Shown here piece after piece: positions 1 to 9,549 of a stretch of 64,000 nt of DNA. Below the pieces are notes generated by a model. It did no database searches. It was not told the origin of the DNA and worked only from the letters and a program-made list of their open reading frames with translations. Made by a program: the position numbers and the translations under genes. Origin of the DNA: Haemophilus haemolyticus_M. GTDB taxonomy: Bacteria; Pseudomonadota; Gammaproteobacteria; Enterobacterales; Pasteurellaceae. The stretch is taken from the NCBI RefSeq assembly GCF_003490935.1, contig NZ_QQGD01000001.1:310001-374000 (forward strand), read 5' to 3'. The stretch's first letter is position 1; the number at the start of each line of letters is the position of its first letter.

Positions 1-2695
1 TTAAATATTGAGCAATAAATTCAATATCAGTGATACCACCGCGATCTGTTTTAAGGTTAAATTCACCATCTTTTGAATGGGACAAATGCGCGAACATTTT
101 TCCTCGCATTTCCACAATATCTCGCTTTAATTGCTCAATATCTCGTGATGCAGAAAGTACTTGTTGGCGGATATGCTCAAATTTAGCTTTAAGAGATGAT
201 TCACCAAATACAGGGCGAGCACGCACAAGAGCTTGTTTTTCCCATGTCCAAGCTTCATTTAATTGATAATGGGCAAATGCAGAAAGAGAGCAGCCAATTA
301 AGCCAGCATCGCCAGAAGGGCGTAGGCGCATATCTGCCTCATAAAGTACGCCAGCGGAAGTATTTATGCTGAAAATACTTACAATCTTTTGTGCCAAACG
401 CAGGTAAAATTGATTGCTATCAATCACTTTTTTGCCACCTGTTGTTTGACTTTCTACGGCATCGTACAAAAATACGAGGTCTAAATCGGATTTATAACCG
501 AGTTCAATACCACCCAGTTTTCCATAACCAATAACTAGAAATCCTTTTTCACCATTTTGTAAATGTTCAGGCACACCAAATTTAGACGAAACTTGTTTCC
601 AAGCTAGATTCACAACGACTTCAATAATTGCTTCGGCAAGATAGGTTAAATGATCGCTTACCTTCATCACCGGTAATGCCCCTAAAATATCTGCCGCAGC
701 CACTTTTAATAGGGTTGCTTGTTTAAATTGACGTAAAGCATCAATAAGCTGTTCTTCATCATCAGGTGGTAAACGAAGCAAATATTGGTGTAACTCTGCA
801 GGATATTGGGTAAATGGCAACGGATGGCGTAGCGCTTCTGTATTAAGCAATTCATCTAATAAGATAGGATGGCGGGCCAGTTGCTCTGAGATAAGTTGAG
901 ACTGCGCACAAAGTTCAATAACTTGCTGAAGGGCACGAGGATTTTCCAATAATAATTCTAAATAAGTCGTGCGACTCGAAATTTTTTCAATAATGTTCAG
1001 AATTCGGGGGAGCAAAGTGCGGTAATTTTCTTGTTCAAAAATGAGTGCAAGTACTGTTGGCATCAAATGACTCAAAACATCACGTCCACGCGAACCAATC
1101 ACTCTGTGATTTAGGCTGTCTTTGAATTGAGCAAGCTTTTCTAAAACGTCATCAATATTATTTTCTGATATGCCGCTCTCTAATAATGTCTGTTCAATAT
1201 CCTCAAAATCTGATTCTAAAAAATCTTGCCATTGGCTATCAGTTTGTGAAGGCTCATCTTGTTCATCACCGATTAATTGAGTAAATACAGCCCGCACTTT
1301 TTCTTGTTTTTGTTGTAAAGTGCGGTAAAAATCGTCCCAATTTTCTATTGGATAATGTTTTTCAATGGTTTGATTATTTTCATTTAAACAGGTGAATGTT
1401 TTACATGCCTCGACTAAACGAATTTGATCTATTTCATCGGTTGGCAGTGTTTGAGTTTGTTGATCGTTAATGGCTTGTAGAATGTTTTCTACGCGGCGTA
1501 AAAAAATATAACTTTCACGTAAATCGTGGAATTGTAGCTCGGTAATTAATCCTAGTTTGGTAATTTCAGGCAAGATCTTTAAGAGTGAATGTTGTTGCAG
1601 ATTGATTTCTCTCCCGCCTCGAATGAGTTGAAAAACTTGTACGATAAATTCGACTTCACGAATACCACCAGCACCTAGTTTAATATTATCTTTCAAACCA
1701 CGACGGCGTACTTCTCGCTCAATTTTGCCTTTCATTTCGCGTAAAGATTGAATCACACTAAAGTCAATATAGCGACGATACACAAAGGGGCGTAACATTT
1801 TTTGTAATTTGGATACGTTGGGATCCTTTGTTTGTGCGCCCAATACTCGCCCTTTAATCATTGCATAGCGTTCCCAATCTCGACCTTGATCTTGATAATA
1901 TTGTTCCATTGCCGCAAAGCTGAGAACAAGCGTACCGCTGTCACCAAATGGTCGCAAGCGCATATCAGTTCGATACACAAAACCATCAGAAGTAAATTCA
2001 TCTAAGGCAGAAATGAGGCGTTGCCCTAAACGCGTAAAAAATTTTCCATTATCCACAGAACGTCGAGCATTCGTATTCTCAATGGACGTTTCCCCTTGTG
2101 ATGGATAAGTAAAAATTAAATCAATATCTGAGGAAAAATTTAGTTCAAAGCCGCCTAATTTCCCCATTCCTAGGATATAAAGATGCTGCGGATTACCTTG
2201 TTCATCCATTGGTGTGCCCATCTCCGCACAGGCTTGATGATAAAGCCAATCGCGGGCAGCGATAATTAAACTTTCTGCAAGTTGTGAAAGCTGAACAAAA
2301 ATTTCCTCAACGGTCGCAAGATTCAAACTTTGACAAAAACTTAATTTTGCCATTTCAATGTTACGGAATTGGCGTAATGTTTGATAGAGTGAGGTTTCGT
2401 CATGTACATTGGCTAACTCTCTATTCAAACGTTCAATATAGGCAGAGCAATTTGCAAAACAGGGGGATTTTTCCCACCATTGTTTCACTAAGTGCGGGTA
2501 TTTTTGCAAGACTTTTTCCACAAAGTCAGACATTGCCATAGAATAGCCTAATTGATAAACAGGCAGTTCAGGATGATTTGAATTTTGTTGAATGGCGTCG
2601 TGAATTTTTTCTGGGGAAATGTCTGGAAAAGATTGGCACAGGATTGCGCCAAGGGATTGTAATTTTTGTTCAATGAGGGCAGAAAGTGCGGTCAT
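1..2695 (-). CDS. glnE: Glutamine synthetase adenylyltransferase/deadenylase, 3' end outside window
   Basis: Bifunctional enzyme that adds AMP to, or removes it from, glutamine synthetase according to nitrogen status. The reading frame starts at the ATG at 2695 and stays open to the window edge, giving about 898 residues of a protein usually near 950-980. Two nucleotidyltransferase halves are visible: GMGKLGGFEL followed by SSDIDLIF near residue 175, and GYGKLGGIEL followed by KSDLDLVF near residue 722. These fit the deadenylylase and adenylylase domains known for the family. The start lies 5 bases after the miaA stop, so it is probably the last gene of the tsaE-amiB-mutL-miaA run. A DNA-uptake core overlaps the first codons. 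Confidence 0.95.
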   Translation of the reverse strand, partial: MTALSALIEQKLQSLGAILCQSFPDISPEKIHDAIQQNSNHPELPVYQLGYSMAMSDFVEKVLQKYPHLVKQWWEKSPCFANCSAYIERLNRELANVHDETSLYQTLRQFRNIEMAKLSFCQSLNLATVEEIFVQLSQLAESLIIAARDWLYHQACAEMGTPMDEQGNPQHLYILGMGKLGGFELNFSSDIDLIFTYPSQGETSIENTNARRSVDNGKFFTRLGQRLISALDEFTSDGFVYRTDMRLRPFGDSGTLVLSFAAMEQYYQDQGRDWERYAMIKGRVLGAQTKDPNVSKLQKMLRPFVYRRYIDFSVIQSLREMKGKIEREVRRRGLKDNIKLGAGGIREVEFIVQVFQLIRGGREINLQQHSLLKILPEITKLGLITELQFHDLRESYIFLRRVENILQAINDQQTQTLPTDEIDQIRLVEACKTFTCLNENNQTIEKHYPIENWDDFYRTLQQKQEKVRAVFTQLIGDEQDEPSQTDSQWQDFLESDFEDIEQTLLESGISENNIDDVLEKLAQFKDSLNHRVIGSRGRDVLSHLMPTVLALIFEQENYRTLLPRILNIIEKISSRTTYLELLLENPRALQQVIELCAQSQLISEQLARHPILLDELLNTEALRHPLPFTQYPAELHQYLLRLPPDDEEQLIDALRQFKQATLLKVAAADILGALPVMKVSDHLTYLAEAIIEVVVNLAWKQVSSKFGVPEHLQNGEKGFLVIGYGKLGGIELGYKSDLDLVFLYDAVESQTTGGKKVIDSNQFYLRLAQKIVSIFSINTSAGVLYEADMRLRPSGDAGLIGCSLSAFAHYQLNEAWTWEKQALVRARPVFGESSLKAKFEHIRQQVLSASRDIEQLKRDIVEMRGKMFAHLSHSKDGEFNLKTDRGGITDIEFIAQYL

Positions 2696-2700
2696 TTTTT

Positions 2701-3636
2701 CTAACCTTTTTGATAAGAATCTAAGTGACGTAATACGGCTTCTTTCGCTTGTTTAGGTTGCAAACTATCCAGCCATTGTATTGGTGTTTTCCAACCGCGC
2801 AGCCAAGTGAGCTGGCGTTTTGCAAGTTGGCGAGTTGCACAAATACCACGGAAAATCATTTCTTCGTGATCATAATCGCCTTGCAAATATTCCCACATTT
2901 GACGATAGCCTACACAGCGAATTGACGGTAGATTAATATTTAAATCGCCACGCGCATAAAGTTTTTCCACTTCTTCTTGAAAGCCCAGTTCAATCATTTT
3001 ATGAAAGCGTTGTTCGATGCGGTCATGCAAAATATGGCGATCTTGCGGCGCAATCGCAAATTGCACAAAATCATAAGGCAAGGCTTCGCCCTTTTCTTCT
3101 GTAAGCTCTGTGAGTGATTTTCCTGTGATGTAAAAAACTTCTAAAGCACGATTGATTCGTTGAGAATCGCTAGGATTAATTCGGGCGGCAGACATGGGAT
3201 CGATTTTGGCGAGTTCTGCGTGTAATGTTGCCCAACCTTGTTGTTCTGCTTTTTGTTCGATCTCGGCGCGAATATCTTCATCAGCAGAAGGCAAGGGAGA
3301 AAGCCCTTCAATTAATGCTTTGTAATACAACATCGTACCGCCCACTAGTAACGGAATTTTGCCTTGTGCGGTAATACCCGCCATTTCGCGTAGCGCATCA
3401 TCGCGGAAATTCATTGCGGAATAGCTTTCTGAAGGATCTAAAATATCAATCAAACGGTGAGGCGCAAGGTCAAGTTCTTCTTTTGATGGTTTCGCTGTGC
3501 CAATATCCATTCCCTTATAAATAAGAGCCGAATCCACACTAATCACTTCGACTGGAAGCGATCTTCGTAGTTGAATGGCTAAATCTGTTTTACCTGAGGC
3601 TGTAGGGCCCATTAAAAAAATTGCGGTTGGTTTCAT
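2701..3636 (-). CDS. miaA: tRNA dimethylallyltransferase
   Basis: Transfers a dimethylallyl group to N6 of A37 in tRNAs that read codons starting with U. This is the first step toward ms2i6A, which the miaB product (39277) finishes. The 311 residues match the family length. The P-loop GPTASGKT is at residues 10-17 and DSALIYKGMDIGTAKP follows near residue 35. It starts 7 bases after the mutL stop and ends 5 bases before glnE. In enterobacteria hfq follows miaA; here glnE does. Confidence 0.97.
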   Translation of the reverse strand: MKPTAIFLMGPTASGKTDLAIQLRRSLPVEVISVDSALIYKGMDIGTAKPSKEELDLAPHRLIDILDPSESYSAMNFRDDALREMAGITAQGKIPLLVGGTMLYYKALIEGLSPLPSADEDIRAEIEQKAEQQGWATLHAELAKIDPMSAARINPSDSQRINRALEVFYITGKSLTELTEEKGEALPYDFVQFAIAPQDRHILHDRIEQRFHKMIELGFQEEVEKLYARGDLNINLPSIRCVGYRQMWEYLQGDYDHEEMIFRGICATRQLAKRQLTWLRGWKTPIQWLDSLQPKQAKEAVLRHLDSYQKG

Positions 3637-3643
3637 GAAGAAT

Positions 3644-5524
3644 CTAAATTTCGTCTAATAAAGGCTGCCAATTAACAGGTTTGAGTAATTGGATGAATGC
3701 CGTGCGATTCGTTTGCGTGAGTAAACGTTCCGTCTCGCTCAATAAATTGAGTGCGTCCGCTAAAGCGTCAAAGGTTTTACATTCTAATTGTGCGCAAAGT
3801 GAGGTTAAAAATGGTGATGAATTTTCATCTCTAGTCAGCATTGCCATCACGCATTTTTGTAGATTTTGTGTGCGTAATACACTTGGCACTTTATTTAAGG
3901 TTAAGCGTAATTGTGCTTGATTTTCGATAAATTCAAAGCCAATTTTTTTGAAATCAGCCGAATATTGTTGCCATGTTTGAAATTGTGCTTCCGTTAAACG
4001 AAACACAATGGGAATCAATAAAGGCTGTTGTTCAATCTGTATTTGTTTTAACGCTAGTTGCCATTGCAAGCGTTGTAATTTTTCCAATGAAAGCAAAAAG
4101 AAATCTTGGTTTTGTTGTAATAACAACGCGCGATTTTCAATAAGTGAAAGGGCGCGCAGATGTGATGAGCACTCAATTATTTCAGTTGAGATGATTTTAG
4201 CTGTATCTGAAATATTTTGTTGTGATATATCCTTTTGCTCTGTAGGTGGTAATGTGCGTAACAATTCACCATATAAACGTTGCTCAGTTTTACTCGGTGC
4301 ATCAGAACGGTAATCTCGATAACCGGTAGTTACATGATTTGGCAACACTGGTGTATTAGAAAAGTGCGGTTGATTTTGCTGTGGTTTTTCATGATATTGT
4401 GGCGCAAAGATATTTTGCCCCGCAGCGGCACGATTAGGACGAATGCTATAATTTGGTTGGGGCTCACGCACCGTATTTTCTTCGTGATTTTCTACCGCAC
4501 TTTGGTCTGTGTGCCAATTAAGCTGTTCTTGATTGTTTAGCGCATGGCTGATGCCTTCGTAAATAAAATCATGAATGAGGCGTTGTTGGTGAAAGCGCAC
4601 TTCATGTTTGGTCGGATGAACATTGACATCCACATCATGTGGGTTTAAGTCAATAAACAACACAAACGCAGGATAAGCATCGGTTGGTAAATATTGTGCA
4701 TAGGCTTGTCGAATAGCATGACTGATCACTTTATCTCTCACCATTCGACCATTAATATAGCAATAACTTAAATCATTTTGAGTTCGTCTAAAATTTGGTG
4801 TAGCTACCCAGCCCGATAAGTGCAAATCATCGTGTTTCCAATCAATTCGTAAGGCATTTTTGACAAAATCATCTCCACAAATAGCTGCAACACGTTTTAG
4901 TTGCTGATTGAGCTCTTCAGCTGGACGATATTGACGGATGATTTTCCCATTATGCGTTAGCGTAAATGCCGTGTTAAATTTTGTTAAAGCAATACGGCGA
5001 ATGACTTCATCAATATGAGCAAATTCTGTTTTATCTGTGCGCAAAAATTTTCGGCGGGCTGGCGTGTTGAAAAAAAGATTGGCGACTTCAACTGTTGTGC
5101 CAACGGGATGTGATGCGGGTTTGATTGTGGTTTCCATCTCACGACCTTGCGCATAAACTTGCCACGCTTCAGTTTGCGCTTCGGTGCGAGAGGTGAGCGT
5201 TAAGCGCGATACCGAGCTGATGCTTGCTAAAGCTTCACCACGAAAACCTAAACTTAAAATTGCCTCGAGATCGTCAAGATCGGCTATTTTACTCGTAGCA
5301 TGTCGAGCTAGAGCCAGGCTTAATTCTTCTTTGGGAATGCCACAGCCGTTGTCACGAATGCGGATTAAATTTGCCCCACCATTTTCGATATCAATTTGGA
5401 TTTTATTTGCACCTGCATCAAGGCTATTTTCCACTAATTCTTTCACTACAGACGCAGGGCGTTCGACCACTTCACCAGCAGCAATTTGGTTCGCAAGTTG
5501 TGGGGAAAGAATTTTAATTGGCAT
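3644..5524 (-). CDS. mutL: DNA mismatch repair protein MutL
   Basis: ATP-driven matchmaker linking MutS mismatch recognition to MutH nicking and UvrD unwinding. It has 626 residues. The N-terminal GHKL ATPase is clear: catalytic Glu29, VENSLDAGA around 31-39, DNGCGIP at 58-64 and GFRGEAL at 93-99. A variable polar linker rich in Asn, Gln and Pro follows (about 335-430), then the C-terminal dimerisation domain. The start codon directly abuts the amiB stop, which suggests translational coupling. No endonuclease motif DQHAxxERxxYE is seen, as expected in organisms with MutH. Confidence 0.97.
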   Translation of the reverse strand: MPIKILSPQLANQIAAGEVVERPASVVKELVENSLDAGANKIQIDIENGGANLIRIRDNGCGIPKEELSLALARHATSKIADLDDLEAILSLGFRGEALASISSVSRLTLTSRTEAQTEAWQVYAQGREMETTIKPASHPVGTTVEVANLFFNTPARRKFLRTDKTEFAHIDEVIRRIALTKFNTAFTLTHNGKIIRQYRPAEELNQQLKRVAAICGDDFVKNALRIDWKHDDLHLSGWVATPNFRRTQNDLSYCYINGRMVRDKVISHAIRQAYAQYLPTDAYPAFVLFIDLNPHDVDVNVHPTKHEVRFHQQRLIHDFIYEGISHALNNQEQLNWHTDQSAVENHEENTVREPQPNYSIRPNRAAAGQNIFAPQYHEKPQQNQPHFSNTPVLPNHVTTGYRDYRSDAPSKTEQRLYGELLRTLPPTEQKDISQQNISDTAKIISTEIIECSSHLRALSLIENRALLLQQNQDFFLLSLEKLQRLQWQLALKQIQIEQQPLLIPIVFRLTEAQFQTWQQYSADFKKIGFEFIENQAQLRLTLNKVPSVLRTQNLQKCVMAMLTRDENSSPFLTSLCAQLECKTFDALADALNLLSETERLLTQTNRTAFIQLLKPVNWQPLLDEI

Positions 5525-6895
5525 TTATTTTTCTCTTAATTTAATTTTTTGTCCGCTTAGGGCTTTACCATCTTTTAATTTTGGATTCAGCTTTAAAATT
5601 TGGTTGACTGAAATATTGTATTCTCGCGATACAGCATAGATTGTCTGATCTTTTTGAATGACATGGTAAAGCGGGATTTCTTTTTTCTCATCCGATTTTT
5701 TAGTGGATGAGGTTTCCTCTTTTTTCGTTTTATTTGAGGATGTATTTTTATCCGTTTTATTTTCTGATTTTTCTACTTTTACAGTATTGGTTTTTTCAGT
5801 CGTTTTTTCAGTCTTTTTCACCGCACTTTCTTTATTTTTTGATGAATTTACTTTGTCATCTTGTACTTTCTGAGTTTTTCCATTATCTGGAATTTTTACG
5901 GTTTCACCAATCCAAAGCGCTTCGCGTTTTAATTTGTTTAACGCCACAATGTCCGCCACTTTGACATCGTATTTATTCGCAAGGCTTCCTAAACTTTCCC
6001 TCTTTTTTACAATATGACGAATACCACTGTCTTTTATGTTATTTTCATTTGTATTTTGTTCGGAAGTGCGGTTATTTTTTTCTGAATTTTTTGTGTCATT
6101 TTGTTTGATATTTTGAACAAAATCATCATTAACAAAGGGTTTTACTTTTCCACCTCGGAATGCGACCAAGCCTTCATAAATCATATAAGCAATGCGGCGA
6201 CGATAAGTTTGAGAGTTAAGTTTTTGTTCTTCATCAGAATTTGATAGAAAACCTGTTTCCACTAACACGGAAGGAATATCGGGCGAACGTAAAACGCCAA
6301 GGCTTGCATGTTGAGGAACACTGCGGCTTAAAGTCGTCACTTTTGAAAAATGACTTAAAATATGTTTGCCAAGTTCATAACCTGTACGTTGGCTATGACC
6401 AAATTGTAAATCAAGTACAGTTTGATCTAGGTATTTATCATTATTGTGCGAAAGCACTTTTCCTGCGCCACCAAGTAATTCGGAGCGTTTTTCATCGTCT
6501 TCTAACCATTGACCCATTTCATCATTAGCTCGACGGTTTGATAACACCCAGACTGATGCGCCGCGACGCTCAGGTGATTCGGATGAATCCGCATGAATGG
6601 AAATGAGATAATTCGCTTTAAATTTACGTGCGATTTCTGAACGCTCAGGCACGGAAATATAGTAATCACCGCTTCGTGTTAATACGCCGCGAAAATTTGG
6701 ATCTTTATCGAGTAAGGCTTTTAACTCTTTTGCAATCGAAAGGGTGACATTTTTTTCATAAATGCCTAAGTTTCGGCTGATTGCACCGGGATCTTTTCCT
6801 CCATGACCTGGGTCAATCGCAATCGTAATAGGTGCTGCAAAAAGAGAGAAGCTAAACGTTGAGAAAAAAAGAAAAAATAAAATTTTTGTTTTCAT
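5525..6895 (-). CDS. amiB: N-acetylmuramoyl-L-alanine amidase, LysM type
   Basis: Periplasmic zinc amidase that cuts the amide bond between MurNAc and the stem peptide during septum splitting. It has 456 residues. A signal peptide (hydrophobic stretch up to LFAA near residue 21) is followed by an Amidase_3 domain with IDPGHGGKDPGA, SIHADSS and VLVETGFLSN. A Lys/Thr/Ser/Glu-rich low-complexity linker separates two C-terminal LysM repeats, one from about 290 and one at the extreme C-terminus. The long charged linker is AT-rich and likely varies in length between strains. It sits 7 bases after tsaE. Confidence 0.94.
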   Translation of the reverse strand: MKTKILFFLFFSTFSFSLFAAPITIAIDPGHGGKDPGAISRNLGIYEKNVTLSIAKELKALLDKDPNFRGVLTRSGDYYISVPERSEIARKFKANYLISIHADSSESPERRGASVWVLSNRRANDEMGQWLEDDEKRSELLGGAGKVLSHNNDKYLDQTVLDLQFGHSQRTGYELGKHILSHFSKVTTLSRSVPQHASLGVLRSPDIPSVLVETGFLSNSDEEQKLNSQTYRRRIAYMIYEGLVAFRGGKVKPFVNDDFVQNIKQNDTKNSEKNNRTSEQNTNENNIKDSGIRHIVKKRESLGSLANKYDVKVADIVALNKLKREALWIGETVKIPDNGKTQKVQDDKVNSSKNKESAVKKTEKTTEKTNTVKVEKSENKTDKNTSSNKTKKEETSSTKKSDEKKEIPLYHVIQKDQTIYAVSREYNISVNQILKLNPKLKDGKALSGQKIKLREK

Positions 6896-6902
6896 AAATA
6901 AA

Positions 6903-7379
6903 TTAATTAGAGAATGCTTTTATAATATTTTTACCTAAGTTTGTTTGTGCGATTAATTCAATATTTCGTGCATCATCGTAATAATCAATATTTACTAAAA
7001 TATCCGCTTCCGGCAATATGCCTTGGCCTTTTTCAGACCATTCAATTAAGCAGATGCTATCCGTATTAAAATAATCTCTAATGCCCATAAATTCGAGCTC
7101 TTCAGGATCTGCTAAACGATATAAATCAAAATGATAAATCATTTTGCCTGCAATATTGTATTCTTCAACCAGCGTATAAGTTGGGCTTTTTACATTACCC
7201 TGATGGCCGATACCTTGCAGCATTCCGCGTGTTAGCGTTGTTTTTCCTGCACCAAGATCACCGTTAAGATAAACCATAATTGCTTTTTCTGTATGCAATT
7301 TTAAAAGAATTTCCGCAAATTTTTTGCCGAAGCGGAGCATAGAAAATTCATCGGGGATATATTGAGTCAAGCTTTCCAT
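6903..7379 (-). CDS. tsaE: tRNA threonylcarbamoyladenosine biosynthesis ATPase TsaE
   Basis: ATPase partner of TsaB-TsaD in making t6A37 on tRNAs that read ANN codons. It has 158 residues with a Walker A motif GDLGAGKTT at 40-48 and the family motifs SPTYTLVEEY and HFDLYRL. It is the first gene of the run tsaE-amiB-mutL-miaA-glnE, the same order as in E. coli up to miaA. A USS inverted pair lies just upstream, between it and folK, so the operon is probably separated from folK there. Confidence 0.96.
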   Translation of the reverse strand: MESLTQYIPDEFSMLRFGKKFAEILLKLHTEKAIMVYLNGDLGAGKTTLTRGMLQGIGHQGNVKSPTYTLVEEYNIAGKMIYHFDLYRLADPEELEFMGIRDYFNTDSICLIEWSEKGQGILPEADILVNIDYYDDARNIELIAQTNLGKNIIKAFSN

Positions 7380-7416
7380 AACGGGTCATGAATGAAGAAA
7401 AATGTGGGCAGATTCT

Positions 7417-7447
7417 ACCGCACTTTTGAGGTTCATAAAAGTGCGGT
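7417..7447. terminator. Inverted pair of DNA-uptake sequences after folK
   Basis: An 11-bp perfect inverted repeat built from two opposed uptake cores (ACCGCACTTTT and AAAAGTGCGGT) with a 9-base loop. It lies between the end of folK and the start of tsaE, both on the minus strand. No long T-run follows on the minus strand, so it may be a weak terminator or only an uptake site. Confidence 0.5.
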
Positions 7448-7454
7448 GAAATTT

Positions 7455-7937
7455 CTAGGGAGTTAATTTTATCATTTCATGGTCATCGAATTGCTTGACC
7501 AAATCTACTAGTGGTTGAGTGTTAGGTAAGACTAAATCCGATGCGATTTCAAATAACGGCACAATGACAAACTCACGGTTATGCATATCATAATGGGGAA
7601 CCGTTAGGCGCTCGTTTTGAATGATTTCGTTGTCGTAAAGCAAAATATCCAAATCTAATGTACGCTCACCCCAGCGACGTAAACGTACTCGACCTTGCTC
7701 ATTTTCAATGCGTTGCAATTCATCCAATAGCGCAAGCGGGCTAAGCTCGGTTTCAATTTTTGCAACAGCATTCACATAATCGGGTTGATCTTGTGGGCCG
7801 AGCGGTTTGCTTTTATAAAAAGAGCTCGTCGTTACCAAATGCGAGTTTGGTAACTGACTTATCGCTTTAAGCGCAGCATGTAATTGTTCCACTGGTGTGT
7901 TTAAATTGCTACCAAGGGCAATATATACAGTAATCAT
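7455..7937 (-). CDS. folK: 6-hydroxymethyl-7,8-dihydropterin pyrophosphokinase
   Basis: Transfers pyrophosphate from ATP to hydroxymethyldihydropterin, the step before dihydropteroate synthase in folate synthesis. The 160 residues match the E. coli enzyme. The HPPK signatures ALGSNLNTPVEQL near the N-terminus and RTLDLDILLYDNEII near residue 95 are present. It follows pcnB with an 8-base gap, the same pairing as in E. coli, so the two are probably co-transcribed. Confidence 0.96.
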   Translation of the reverse strand: MITVYIALGSNLNTPVEQLHAALKAISQLPNSHLVTTSSFYKSKPLGPQDQPDYVNAVAKIETELSPLALLDELQRIENEQGRVRLRRWGERTLDLDILLYDNEIIQNERLTVPHYDMHNREFVIVPLFEIASDLVLPNTQPLVDLVKQFDDHEMIKLTP

Positions 7938-7945
7938 CTTTTCCC

Positions 7946-9409
7946 TTATTCTGCGGAGCGCGTTGTTTTACGACGGCGTGGACGGTAGTATTTTTTCTTT
8001 GGTTTGGGATGTAAGCGTTGTTGCTCGTGTATCAGCTGTTCACGCTGTTCACCATTGCTGAATTGATATTCGTGCCACCATTTGGCCAATTCAATCGTTT
8101 CGCCACCTTCAATTTCTGCACGCATAGCCAGTAAATCAAAGCCTGCACGGAATTTTGGATGTTCCATGGTTCGCATTGGTGCTGATCCAGTACGTTTTAA
8201 TAATTGCAGTTGTAAGAACCAAATATCACGAATGACCGCAGTATGACGACGTGGTGCAGCTAAAGCGCGACAGAATAAATCTAAAACCTCATTACCCGCC
8301 AAAGCATAAGCATCATGATTATTTAAACCGCCTTCATTTTTCAAAATTTCCACTTTTTCGCGTAATGGATACCAGAAAAATGCTGCAAATAAGAATGCAG
8401 GATTGATGCGCAATTTATCTGAAACACGTTCATCCGTAGAAGTAAGTGCGGTGACGATCATGCGTTCTGCAAAACTATCTTCTTTCTCGGTAAAATATGC
8501 ACTTAATGCAGGGAAAAGTTGTTCAAATAAACCATATTGGCGTAATAAACGATAGGTTTTTACCCCTTGTCCCGCCTGCAATAATTTTAAACTTTCGTCA
8601 AATAAGCGAGCTGGCGGAATATTTTTTAATAAAGGTGCAAGTTCACGAATTGGTTGTTCGCTCGGTTTTTCAAGGAACATATCAAGTTTTGCCATGAAAC
8701 GAATTGAGCGTAGCATGCGCACAGGATCTTCTTGATAACGCGTCACTGGATCGCCGATTAAGCGTAGTTTTCCCGCTTTGAGATCCTTAATGCCCTCGAA
8801 ATAATCTCGTAACGTATTATCTTGTGGATTGTAATACAGCGCATTGACCGTAAAGTCTCGGCGTTCTGCATCTTGTTCGATCGTACCGTAAACATTATCG
8901 CGCAGTAACATGCCTTCATTACTTTGCTTCGCTTGATTTTCATTGCGAGCATCACTGTGATTAGCACGGAAAGTGGCGACTTCAATAATATCTCGACCAA
9001 ACATAATATGTGCTAATCGGAAACGGCGACCCACTAAACGGCATTGGCGTTGAAAAATATTTTGGATTTGCTCAGGACGGGCGTTTGTTGCAACATCAAA
9101 ATCTTTTGGTTTTTTACCGAGCAATAAATCGCGGATACATCCACCGACGATATAAGCTTCGAAACCTTGACGTTGCAGTTTTTCCACTACGGTGAGTGCA
9201 TTACGGCTAAAATCACGCGGTGAAATATCAAATTGAGCCGCTTTAATTACATTTTTATCGTAGCGGTGTGTTTGTTCTGATTTTTTTGCCCGCGCTTTTG
9301 GCATTTGACTATTAGAATGCTCAACTCGTTTAGAATGAGCACTTGTTTTGGCAACCTCTTTTGATTTTTTTGTTTTTTTGCCAAACAAATTTTTGATATA
9401 AGTAAGAAT
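7946..9409 (-). CDS. pcnB: Poly(A) polymerase I, probable AUU start
   Basis: Adds 3' poly(A) tails that mark RNA for decay. The nucleotidyltransferase core has VGGCIRDLLLGKKPKDFDVAT; the catalytic Asp pair is at about 103 and 105, and a very basic tail ends in KKKYYRPRRRK. No ATG exists near the 5' end. A TTG at 9388 is possible, but ATT at 9407-9409 lies 6 bases after GGAG and just inside an upstream in-frame stop. The peptide read from this ATT, I-L-T-Y-I-K-N-L, lines up with the E. coli PcnB N-terminus I-F-T-R-V-A-N-F, and E. coli pcnB is known to start at AUU. I therefore place the start here (487 residues). Confidence 0.9.
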   Translation of the reverse strand: MLTYIKNLFGKKTKKSKEVAKTSAHSKRVEHSNSQMPKARAKKSEQTHRYDKNVIKAAQFDISPRDFSRNALTVVEKLQRQGFEAYIVGGCIRDLLLGKKPKDFDVATNARPEQIQNIFQRQCRLVGRRFRLAHIMFGRDIIEVATFRANHSDARNENQAKQSNEGMLLRDNVYGTIEQDAERRDFTVNALYYNPQDNTLRDYFEGIKDLKAGKLRLIGDPVTRYQEDPVRMLRSIRFMAKLDMFLEKPSEQPIRELAPLLKNIPPARLFDESLKLLQAGQGVKTYRLLRQYGLFEQLFPALSAYFTEKEDSFAERMIVTALTSTDERVSDKLRINPAFLFAAFFWYPLREKVEILKNEGGLNNHDAYALAGNEVLDLFCRALAAPRRHTAVIRDIWFLQLQLLKRTGSAPMRTMEHPKFRAGFDLLAMRAEIEGGETIELAKWWHEYQFSNGEQREQLIHEQQRLHPKPKKKYYRPRRRKTTRSAE

Positions 9410-9490
9410 AATTTACTCCGTTTTTTATTGTAAATTAATGGTTTAGCTATTTTCTTGTAGGAAAAGTTAAGGGAAAATTTTCCGCATTTT

Positions 9491-9528
9491 TAAATGTAAA
9501 AAAGTGCGGCTAATTTTAACCGCACTTT
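9491..9528 (-). terminator. USS-type terminator after dksA
   Basis: Opposed uptake cores give a 9-bp stem (9501-9509 with 9520-9528). On the minus strand it is followed by a T-rich stretch, as expected for an intrinsic terminator. It separates dksA from pcnB. Confidence 0.75.
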
Positions 9529-9549
9529 GGTATTTTTCAATAGAATGAA

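Noticed and set aside
3681..5639. Several open frames on the plus strand across mutL
   Set aside because: They are shadows of a well-conserved gene, with no ribosome sites or family similarity.
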